A program made the translations under genes and the position numbers. Source: Rhizobium sp. Q54 (GTDB lineage Bacteria > Pseudomonadota > Alphaproteobacteria > Rhizobiales > Xanthobacteraceae). Taken from it: a DNA stretch of 40,219 nt. The notes below the pieces were generated by a model that did not search any database, was not told the DNA's origin, and worked only from the letters and a program-made list of their open reading frames with translations. Below, in pieces: positions 32,328-39,322 of this stretch (position 1 is its first letter; each line of letters opens with the position of its first letter). The stretch lies in NCBI GenBank assembly GCA_945861895.1, contig CAMAWF010000023.1, forward strand, positions 1 through 40,219, written 5' to 3'.

Positions 32328-33356
32328 TCATCGCTCCGTCAGCTTTAATTCGATGCGGCGGTTGCGGCGGTAGGCTTCTTCGGACTTCTCGGCGTCGAGC
32401 GGCTGGAACTCGCCGAAGGCCGCGGCGACGAGGCGTTGCGGCGGCACGCCCCTGCTGACCATGTAACGGACGACGGCGATGGCGCGTGCTGACGACAATT
32501 CGTAATTCGATGGAAACTGCGCGCTTGCGATCCGCCGCACGTCGGTGTGCCCATCGACGCGCATCACCCAGGCGATCTCGGAAGGAATCTGCTTTTCCAG
32601 TTCGGTCAGCGCGCTTGCGATCTTGTCGATCTCGACGCGGCCCGCCGGCAGCAACTCGGCCTTGCCGCTGTCGAAGAAAACTTCCGACTGGAACACGAAA
32701 CGGTCGCCGACGATGCGCACGTCCGGCCGGTTGCCGAGAATTTCGCGCAGGCGCCCGAAGAATTCCGAGCGGAAGCGATTTAATTCCTGCACGCGTTGCG
32801 CCAGCGCCACGTTGAGCCGCTGGCCGAGGTCGGCGAGCTTGACCTGCGACTCCTTGTCTTTCTTTTCGGAGACTTCGAGGGCTGCTTCCAGCGCGGAAAG
32901 CTGGCGGCGCAATGCGGCGATCTGCTGGTTGAGCACTTCAACCTGCGACAGCGCGCGGGCGGAAAGGCTCTTCTCGCTTTCGATTTGCGTCGTCAGCTCG
33001 GCAGACTTGCTTTGCGCGGCCGCAATGCTGCTGCCGAGTTCTTCGCTGAGGCCCTTGTAGCGGTCGCGCTCGCCCTCGGCGGAGGCGAGACCGGCGCGCA
33101 ACTGCGCGATGGTTTCCTCGAGATTGACCTTGCCGGCTTTCTCCAGCGACAGCAGTTCGGTGAGCTGCGCGATCTGCACGTTCAAGCGGTTGAGCGCGGT
33201 GTCCTTGCCCGCCATCTCCTGTTGCAGGAAAAACTGCATCACGACGAAAACCGTGAGCAGGAAGATGATGCCGAGGATCAGCGTCGATAGCGCATCGACG
33301 AATCCCGGCCAGTAATTCATGCCGCTGTCGCTGCGGCGGGCGCGGGCAAGGGCCAT
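32328..33356 (-). CDS. MotB/OmpA-like envelope protein with long coiled coil
   Basis: The 342-residue protein has one N-terminal helix (about 20-44) with Asp21 in YWPGFVDALSTLI, in the position of the proton-channel Asp of MotB/ExbD/TolR. A long coiled coil follows (about 48-190), then an OmpA-like peptidoglycan-binding domain (about 210-340) with FFDSGKAELLP, VDGHTDVRRI and YELSSARAIAVVRYMVSRGV. It pairs with the MotA-like gene directly upstream (15-base gap). GAGGG eight bases before the ATG supports the start. No flagellar genes are near, so a general cell-envelope role is more likely than motility. Confidence 0.88.
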   Translation of the reverse strand: MALARARRSDSGMNYWPGFVDALSTLILGIIFLLTVFVVMQFFLQQEMAGKDTALNRLNVQIAQLTELLSLEKAGKVNLEETIAQLRAGLASAEGERDRYKGLSEELGSSIAAAQSKSAELTTQIESEKSLSARALSQVEVLNQQIAALRRQLSALEAALEVSEKKDKESQVKLADLGQRLNVALAQRVQELNRFRSEFFGRLREILGNRPDVRIVGDRFVFQSEVFFDSGKAELLPAGRVEIDKIASALTELEKQIPSEIAWVMRVDGHTDVRRIASAQFPSNYELSSARAIAVVRYMVSRGVPPQRLVAAAFGEFQPLDAEKSEEAYRRNRRIELKLTER

Positions 33357-33371
33357 ATGTCTATCCCTCGC

Positions 33372-34349
33372 CTACAGCTTGTTGACGTTCTCGCGCGCGA
33401 GTATTTCGAGCACGCGGCGGATCTCGCGCTGCTGCTCGGACTGCGAATCGACCCAATCGCGGATCATCTGCTGCTCGGTGCGCATGTGGTGGACGAGGCC
33501 CTGGATCGCTTCGGCAAGATTGGCCATGGCGCTGGTCGCCGCCTTGCTCGATCCCGCCTCGCCGATGGCGTCCTTGAGCCGTTCGATGGCGCCGCGCATC
33601 TCGCCGGGCATCGCGCCCGCGCCCTGGTCGGCGGCGTGGTCGTAGACCGTGGTGGAGAGCCAATCTTCAAGCTCGGTGTAGAAGCGGTTCTGCGCCTGGC
33701 TCGATTGCAGATCGAGAAAACCGAGCACGAGCGAACCGGCAAGACCGAACAATGACGAGGAAAACGATATGCCCATGCCGCTGAGCGGTGCGGCGAGGCC
33801 GGCGCGCAGCGAATCGAACATGCTGCTGGCGTCGCCGCCGGGCTTGAGATTTTGAATGACATCGCCGACCGAGCTGACGGTCTCGATCAATCCCCAGAAG
33901 GTGCCGAGCAGGCCGAGGAAGATCAGCAGCCCGGTCATGTAGCGCGAAATGTCGCGCGCCTCGTCCAGCCGCGTCGCAATCGAGTCGAGTATCCCGCGCA
34001 TCAATTGCGCCGACATCGCCATGCGGCCGACGCGGGCGCCGAGAATCGCCGCCATCGGCGCCAGCAGCACCGGCGGGCGATCGACCGCGAGGCCTGGATC
34101 GGCGAGGCGGAAATTATTGACCCAGGAGATTTCCGGATAAATCCGCAGCACCTGCCGGAACGAGAGCACGATGCCGATCAGCAGCACGCCGATGATGAGC
34201 CCGTTGAGGCCCGGATTGGCCATGAAGGCCACCATGATCTGCTTGTTGAGCGCGAAGGCGACGCCGCCGCAGAGCACCACGAACAGCAGCATCCGGACGA
34301 GATAAATCCGGGGTGAGGAAAGCTTGAGCGGGTCGAGGTCTTTCGCCAT
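33372..34349 (-). CDS. MotA/TolQ/ExbB-like membrane protein
   Basis: This 325-residue protein has four hydrophobic segments at about 18-37, 45-63, 140-162 and 193-215. The last two contain GLLIFLGLLGTFWGLIETV and MGISFSSSLFGLAGSLVLGF, which fit the MotA/TolQ/ExbB proton-channel family. The C-terminal third (about 230-325) is a soluble helical region with SEQQREIRRVLEILARENV at its end. Together with the MotB-like protein it should form a proton-driven stator-like complex linked to peptidoglycan. The MotB-like gene follows after 15 bases. Neighbouring suhB is on the same strand, 90 bases upstream. Confidence 0.87.
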   Translation of the reverse strand: MAKDLDPLKLSSPRIYLVRMLLFVVLCGGVAFALNKQIMVAFMANPGLNGLIIGVLLIGIVLSFRQVLRIYPEISWVNNFRLADPGLAVDRPPVLLAPMAAILGARVGRMAMSAQLMRGILDSIATRLDEARDISRYMTGLLIFLGLLGTFWGLIETVSSVGDVIQNLKPGGDASSMFDSLRAGLAAPLSGMGISFSSSLFGLAGSLVLGFLDLQSSQAQNRFYTELEDWLSTTVYDHAADQGAGAMPGEMRGAIERLKDAIGEAGSSKAATSAMANLAEAIQGLVHHMRTEQQMIRDWVDSQSEQQREIRRVLEILARENVNKL

Positions 34350-34439
34350 TTGCGTTCGGGTCTATGCCGGGTTTGGGCTGGCAATATGACACAGACGGGG
34401 GTTCAAGAAAAATAAATGGTTGCGCGTCCGGGCAGTTTT

Positions 34440-35228
34440 TCAGGCGCCTTTCACCGCGCGCAACACTTCGCGTTGCATGAATTCGTTGCCGGCGACGATC
34501 GTGCCCTTGGCAAACATGCCCTCGCCGCCGTCCAGGTCGGTGACGAAGCCGCCGGCCTCGCGCACCAGGATGAGACCGGCCGCCATGTCCCACGGCTTGA
34601 GGTCGCGTTCCCAATAGGCGTCGAAACGTCCGGCCGCGACCCAGGCGAGATCGAGTGAGGCGGCGCCGAAGCGGCGCAGGCCGGCGACCTTGCTCTGCAT
34701 GGCGGGAATCTCGCGCTGGCTGAGTGCAATGTCGCCGTGGCCGTAATGCGCGATTCCGCAGGAGACGATGGCGTCGGCTAACACTCTGCGCCCGGCGACG
34801 CGGATGCGCGCATCGTTGAGGAAGGCGCCCTTGCCGCGCTCGGCGATGAACAACTCTTCAATTGCCGGATTGTAGACGAGGCCGGCGACGATCGTTCCCT
34901 CGCGCTCGAGCGCGATGGAAATGGCGAACTGCGGAATGCCGTGCAAGAAATTGGAGGTGCCGTCGAGCGGATCTACGATCCAGCGGTGCGTCTTGTCGGC
35001 GCCGCCGCGGCTGCCGCCCTCTTCGCCGAGGAAGCCGTAATTCGGCCGCGCTTTGGTCAGTTCCTGGTACAGCGTCTCCTCGGCGCGGCGGTCGGCGGCG
35101 GAAACGAAATTCGCCGGACCCTTGAGCGAGACTTGCAGCTTTTCCAGTTCGCCGAAGTCGCGCTTGAGCGCGCGCGCGGCCTTGCGGGCGGCGGCGACCA
35201 TCACATTGAGAAGCGCGGAGCGAAGCAT
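34440..35228 (-). CDS. suhB: Inositol monophosphatase family protein
   Basis: This 262-residue Mg2+-dependent phosphatase is of the inositol monophosphatase/SuhB family. GEEGG carries a metal Glu, RWIVDPLDGTSNFLHGIPQF is the main metal-binding motif, and DLKPWDMAAGLILVREAGG holds the third metal Asp. The gene starts at ATG 35228 (MLRSALLNVMVAAARKAARA). The in-frame extension upstream lies in palindromes and is excluded. Substrate could be inositol phosphate or another sugar phosphate; a role in ribosome or transcription regulation as in E. coli SuhB cannot be judged. Confidence 0.92.
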   Translation of the reverse strand: MLRSALLNVMVAAARKAARALKRDFGELEKLQVSLKGPANFVSAADRRAEETLYQELTKARPNYGFLGEEGGSRGGADKTHRWIVDPLDGTSNFLHGIPQFAISIALEREGTIVAGLVYNPAIEELFIAERGKGAFLNDARIRVAGRRVLADAIVSCGIAHYGHGDIALSQREIPAMQSKVAGLRRFGAASLDLAWVAAGRFDAYWERDLKPWDMAAGLILVREAGGFVTDLDGGEGMFAKGTIVAGNEFMQREVLRAVKGA

Positions 35229-35247
35229 GGCTGCGTTTCTTTTCTTC

Positions 35248-35420
35248 ACCTCTCCCCGCGGGCGGGGAGAGGTCGGCGAGCGGAGCGAGCCGGGTGAGGG
35301 GGATTGATTGCTAAATGGCACGCCCCCTCACCCGGCTTCCTCGCGCCGGGAAGGTTTGCGTAGGCTGCTTACACGGGCGCGTGCTCGGAAGCCACCCTCT
35401 CCCCGCGAGCGGGGAGAGGG
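35248..35420. repeat. Two family A palindromes (suhB-Sel1 gap)
   Basis: The first unit runs ACCTCTCCCCGCGGGCGGGG to GAGCCGGGTGAGGGG. The second, in the opposite sense, runs from CCCCCTCACCCGGCTTCCTC to CCGCGAGCGGGGAGAGGG. Together they fill almost the whole 202-base gap between the Sel1 gene and suhB. Confidence 0.85.
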
Positions 35421-35430
35421 AAAAGACCGA

Positions 35431-36351
35431 TCAAGTGCGCGGGCGCGTAAGCGCGTCGAGCCACGGCTTTGCCGCCTGTTCGGCGGCGCTGCGGATGTCC
35501 GGCTTCTGCTTGGCGGCAAAATCGTCAAGCGCGGGGTCGCCGCGCCCACCCGCCTTGGCGATGAGATGCCACTTGATCGCTTCCGTCGGGTTGGCCGGCG
35601 CGCCGCGGCCGGCCGACAGGATCAAGGCCAGCCGGTTCTGCGCGATTGCGCTTCCGTTCCGCGCCGCCTTGAGGAACAGCGCGACGGCGGCGGATTCGTT
35701 CTTCGCCGTGCCGTCGCCGTTGAACTGCGCGATGGCGTATTCGACCATGGCGTCGAGATTGCCGGCGAGCGCAGCCTCGCCCATCAGCCGCGCCATCTCG
35801 TGCGCGTCCTTGCGCACGCCGCGGCCGTCTTTGTACATGGTGGCGAGCGCGTATTGTGCTTCCCGATTTCCCGCCTTGGCCGCGATCTGGAACAATTCGG
35901 CGGCGCGGCCGAAGTCCTGGCGGAACTGCTGGCCTTCCAGATAGAGCAGGCCGAGATTGTAGGCGGCCGGCGGGTGAGCGAGCTTCACCGCGGCGGCGAG
36001 CAGCCGGGCCGCTTCATCGCGGTCGCGCGCGCCGGCGCGGCCTTCGTAGCGGAACATCGCCAGCGCGAATATCGCCTCGCGGTCGCCGCGGTCGGCGGCG
36101 AGCTTGTACCACTGCGCGGCCTTGACGTCGTCGCGCCCTACGCCGAGCCCGTTGGCATAGAGTTCGGCCAGCAGCGTCATCGCCTTGACATCGAATTTTT
36201 CCGCGCGGCGCGTGGCCTCGGCAAACGCGGTGATGTAGTAGCCGCGCTGGTAGGCGCCATAGGCGAGATCGGGCGCTTGTTTCTGCGCTAGCGCGGGCGT
36301 GGCGAAGGGCGCATGCACCAGCGCGAGCAGAACGGCGGCATACGCTCTCAT
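35431..36351 (-). CDS. Secreted Sel1-repeat protein
   Basis: This 306-residue protein has a signal peptide (about 1-22, ending TPALAQ) and six Sel1-like TPR repeats. They are recognisable by lines such as AMTLLAELYANGLGVGRDD, AAYNLGLLYLEGQQFRQD, AQYALATMYKDGRGVRKD and AEAIKWHLIAKAGGRG-type segments. Such repeats are protein-binding scaffolds. Its ATG overlaps the stop of the ThiE-like gene upstream (ATGA), so the two are translated from one message. No enzymatic motif is visible; a periplasmic scaffold is the inference. Confidence 0.85.
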   Translation of the reverse strand: MRAYAAVLLALVHAPFATPALAQKQAPDLAYGAYQRGYYITAFAEATRRAEKFDVKAMTLLAELYANGLGVGRDDVKAAQWYKLAADRGDREAIFALAMFRYEGRAGARDRDEAARLLAAAVKLAHPPAAYNLGLLYLEGQQFRQDFGRAAELFQIAAKAGNREAQYALATMYKDGRGVRKDAHEMARLMGEAALAGNLDAMVEYAIAQFNGDGTAKNESAAVALFLKAARNGSAIAQNRLALILSAGRGAPANPTEAIKWHLIAKAGGRGDPALDDFAAKQKPDIRSAAEQAAKPWLDALTRPRT

Positions 36352-37007
36352 GCGATCCTCACCGGCAGCGCAAGACGCGCCGCCGCTGCGGCGGCCATCG
36401 CGCCGGGCCCGCGCGCATCGTTCCAGACCAGATCGCCAAGCGCGACGAAGTCGGCGCCCGCGGCCGCCAGCGCCGCGACCTCGTCGAGCGTTGCGGCGAA
36501 TCCGACGCAAGGCAACTCGAAGACTTCCGCCCACCAGGCGACGCGCTCCTCGACGGCCGCAAATTCAGGCCGCCGGCCGTCCGCGCCGGGCTCGCCGAAC
36601 ATGACGTAGTCGGCGCCGCCTTCGGCCGCGAGCATGGCGTCATGCCGCGTTGCAAGCCCGCCCGCGCCGGCGATGCCCGCGGGCTTGAGCGTGCCGAGCG
36701 CCGCCTGGAATGCTTCTAAGCCGGTGAGATGCGCGCCGTCCGCGCTAGCGCGCGCGGCGAGTTCCGGAATGCCGTCGAGCAAGGCCGCCGCGCCATGCTC
36801 CTGCAGCAGCGGGACCAGCGCCTTGGCGCGGTTGATCTGCGTGCGCTCGTCCGCATCCGCAAAGCGGAGTACGGCGGCGGCGAAATCGGCGGCGGCGAGC
36901 GCGGCCGCGAGAGTGCCGGCAAAGGCTGCGGCATCCTCGATCCGCGGGGTGATGAGGGTGAGGCGCGCCGGGCGCGGCGCTTCTTTTGGCGGTCGGGAGG
37001 CCATCAT
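36348..37007 (-). CDS. Divergent ThiE-like (thiamine phosphate synthase-fold) protein
   Basis: This 219-residue protein resembles thiamine phosphate synthase in overall order: RLTLITPRIEDAAAFAGTL, a central strand AAALLDGIPELAARASADGA in the position of the INDR-VADGVHLG block, HDAMLAAEGGADYVMFGEP and a C-terminal GADFVALGDLVWNDARGPGA. The catalytic Lys/Arg and diphosphate-binding residues of ThiE are not clearly kept, since the INDR motif reads LLDG. The assignment is therefore a TIM-barrel relative, not a confirmed ThiE. Start codons at 37007 and 37004 are both possible. It overlaps the Sel1 gene by 4 bases. Confidence 0.7.
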   Translation of the reverse strand: MMASRPPKEAPRPARLTLITPRIEDAAAFAGTLAAALAAADFAAAVLRFADADERTQINRAKALVPLLQEHGAAALLDGIPELAARASADGAHLTGLEAFQAALGTLKPAGIAGAGGLATRHDAMLAAEGGADYVMFGEPGADGRRPEFAAVEERVAWWAEVFELPCVGFAATLDEVAALAAAGADFVALGDLVWNDARGPGAMAAAAAARLALPVRIA

Positions 37008-37070
37008 CTCCGCATGCTAGCGCAATCCGGCGGAAAGGTGACGGCCCGTCCTCAGGCGGGCGGGGGAGAT

Positions 37071-37700
37071 TTACGGCATCGGCACGGCGCCCATGTCCTT
37101 GGGAACCTTGTAGCCCTTCTGCACCGCCGGGCGCTTGGCGATTGCTTCGTACCAGCGCTTCACGTTTGCGTATTGCTTCATGTCGATGGTCTGCCACTCG
37201 AAGCGCGAGATCCACGGCCAGATCGCGATGTCGGCGATGGAATAGGCATCGGCCACGAATTCGCGGCCTTCCAGCCGCGTGTTGAGCACCTTGTAAAGCC
37301 GGTGCGCTTCCTTCAGATAGCGCTCCTCGGCATAGGGCGCCTTGCCCGGATTATATTTCACGAAGTGGTGCACCTGGCCGAGCATCGGCCCGGGTCCCCC
37401 CATCTGCCACATCAGCCATTCGATCGTGCGATAGCGTGCCTCGCCCGACTTCGGCAGCAACTTGCCCGTTTTGTCGGCGAGATAAATGAGGATCGCGCCC
37501 GACTCCATCAGCGCCATGCCGTTGTCGCGATCGACAATCGCAGGAATGCGGTTGTTGGGCGCGATCTTGAGAAAATCGGGTGCGAACTGCTCGTCCTTGG
37601 TAATGTCGATGGCATGCACGGTGTAGGGCAGGCCGAATTCCTCCAGAGCGATGGAAACCTTGCGGCCGTTCGGCGTCGTCCAGGTGTAAAGGTCGATCAC
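37071..37700 (-). CDS. Glutathione S-transferase (GstB/YghU-like)
   Basis: This 209-residue protein has an N-terminal thioredoxin-like domain (IDLYTWTTPNGRKVSIALEE, then NNRIPAIVDRDNGMALMESG with the GSH-binding Glu-Ser). The helical C-terminal domain includes LMWQMGGPGPMLGQVHHFVK and YSIADIAIWPWISRF. The pattern resembles the YfcG/YghU disulfide-bond oxidoreductase branch of GSTs. The start is GTG at 37700, with AGGA eight bases upstream; no ATG lies in a suitable place. It is downstream of the flavoprotein gene on the same strand (93-base gap) and may be co-transcribed with it. Confidence 0.9.
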   Translation of the reverse strand: MIDLYTWTTPNGRKVSIALEEFGLPYTVHAIDITKDEQFAPDFLKIAPNNRIPAIVDRDNGMALMESGAILIYLADKTGKLLPKSGEARYRTIEWLMWQMGGPGPMLGQVHHFVKYNPGKAPYAEERYLKEAHRLYKVLNTRLEGREFVADAYSIADIAIWPWISRFEWQTIDMKQYANVKRWYEAIAKRPAVQKGYKVPKDMGAVPMP

Positions 37701-37793
37701 GGCAATGGTCCTATGTTCGGTGGTGCGTTTGGCACTCGCGGGAAGCGGTGCGTCTTTAGACACAAAACCTCCCGCGAGCAAGGAACCTCCCGA

Positions 37794-39305
37794 TCAGTTG
37801 ATGCCGTAGCGCCCCGGCGCGATCACGCCCTTCGGATCGAGTGCATGCTTGATAGCCGAGCAGGCCTCGCGGAACGGAGCCATGGTCTGCCCGAAATGCA
37901 GATCGTGATAGTCGAGCGGCGCGCGGCCAACGAACACGCCGCGAGCGGCGAACTCCTTCGACATCGCGCGATAACAGGCGTCGGCGCGCTTTCGCTCGTC
38001 CTCGTTTTCTCGGTTGAAAGTGATGACATGCAGGCCGCGCGCAAAACGCGGACCGCACACATTCATGACCGTGTAGTCGAGGCCGTGGTCCGCATAGATC
38101 TTGCGGCAGAGGTGCTGGAATTCATTCGCAATCTTGCCGTCCATCGGCGTGCCGGGGGTAAACCAGATATTGCCGCCACCCGGCCGCCACTTGAGCAGCC
38201 CTAATTCACCGAGGCTCGGAATGCCGGAGAAGGCGTTGATCGCGACCTGTAGCGGGGGAATTTTGCCGGCTTCCTCGTGCGAGATGTAACGTGCCTTGCC
38301 CGATTTGCAGAAGTGGTCGTGCACGCGCTGGATTTGCGGCTCGATCGCCGCCGCGCTCGGCCCGTAGAAGGCGCCTGACACCGTCCAGGCGCCGACGCCG
38401 AATTTCTCGCGCAACGCATGGCGGGCTGCCGCCGAGATCGCACGTCCGCTCGAATATTCCGGGCTCTCGCCTTCCGAGCCTGTGAGATAGAGATCGTTGG
38501 CGACACGGAACAGCGTGGGCACAAAGTTTGAAAGTTTGAGCGGGCGGCAAAGCTCGATGATTTCTTCCAGATCGTCGTCGTCCGGGAAAGCAAAATGGAA
38601 AGACTGGATCGCGGGCGGGCGGGGCAGCAGCCACACGCCCATGCGGGTCACGATGCCGAAGTTCGATTGCGTAAACAGGCCGTCGAGGATCGGTCCGAAG
38701 CTGTATTTCGACGTGTGCCAGTTCACCAGTTTTTCGTGGTCGAGCGAACCGTCGCCTGTGCGCAGTATCGCACCGTTGCCGAGCACGACCTCCATGCCGC
38801 AGGAGAAGCCGAAGTGATCGAAATAGGGCGTGTAGCCTGCGCCCTTGTCGAGCGCGTTGCCCAGCATGCCGCCCTGCGGCGGGCCGGAGGTGACGTCGAG
38901 CATCAGCTTGTTTCCGCGCCGTACCAGTTCGTCGTACATCGTCTGGTACGACACGCCGGGCTCGACGACGGCGTAAGCGAGGCGCTCGTCGATCTCCAGG
39001 ATGCGGTTCATCTTGTGACCGAGATCGACGATCACCAGGCCCGGCGTTGACGCCGAGCGGCTGCCGAGGCCGATATTATTGCCGGTGCTGATCGGATAAA
39101 GCGGCACGCCGTGAGCATTGGCGGCGCGTACGACAATCTGGACCTCTGCGGTGGATGATGGATAAACGACGCCGGCGGGACGGCGGTTTCCGCCCGGCAT
39201 CGTGTTCTCGCCGTAGCGCACCAGGGTTTCTTCGCTGCGGTTGATGGCGCCCGCACCGAGGCGGGATTCGAGTTCTTTGAAAAACGTGTCGAACGTGGCT
39301 GTCAT
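37794..39305 (-). CDS. VAO/4-cresol dehydrogenase-family flavoprotein
   Basis: This 503-residue FAD enzyme has a PCMH-type FAD-binding domain (about 40-235) with YPSSTAEVQIVVRAANAHGV and YPISTGNNIGLGS. VTSGPPQGGMLGNALDKGAG follows, and a substrate/cap domain ends LDPKGVIAPGRYGIN. The late RPGGGNIWFTPGTP segment matches 4-cresol dehydrogenase (PchF) and related VAO-family oxidases of phenols. A GlcF-like iron-sulfur gene lies 17 bases upstream on the same strand, with AGGA before this ATG, so they form an operon. The partner would normally be a cytochrome (PchC); here the iron-sulfur protein may serve instead. The substrate is not known. Confidence 0.88.
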   Translation of the reverse strand: MTATFDTFFKELESRLGAGAINRSEETLVRYGENTMPGGNRRPAGVVYPSSTAEVQIVVRAANAHGVPLYPISTGNNIGLGSRSASTPGLVIVDLGHKMNRILEIDERLAYAVVEPGVSYQTMYDELVRRGNKLMLDVTSGPPQGGMLGNALDKGAGYTPYFDHFGFSCGMEVVLGNGAILRTGDGSLDHEKLVNWHTSKYSFGPILDGLFTQSNFGIVTRMGVWLLPRPPAIQSFHFAFPDDDDLEEIIELCRPLKLSNFVPTLFRVANDLYLTGSEGESPEYSSGRAISAAARHALREKFGVGAWTVSGAFYGPSAAAIEPQIQRVHDHFCKSGKARYISHEEAGKIPPLQVAINAFSGIPSLGELGLLKWRPGGGNIWFTPGTPMDGKIANEFQHLCRKIYADHGLDYTVMNVCGPRFARGLHVITFNRENEDERKRADACYRAMSKEFAARGVFVGRAPLDYHDLHFGQTMAPFREACSAIKHALDPKGVIAPGRYGIN

Positions 39306-39322
39306 GGTTGTCCTCGTTTAGT

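Noticed and set aside
32328-34349. Zorya anti-phage system, because of adjacent MotA-like and MotB-like genes
   Set aside because: No ZorC, ZorD or ZorE-like gene is present on either side; the neighbours are suhB and a toxin-antitoxin pair.
36348-37007. TPP riboswitch upstream of the ThiE-like gene
   Set aside because: The 63-base gap upstream lacks the conserved CUGAGA and ACCUGA-type segments of the THI element.
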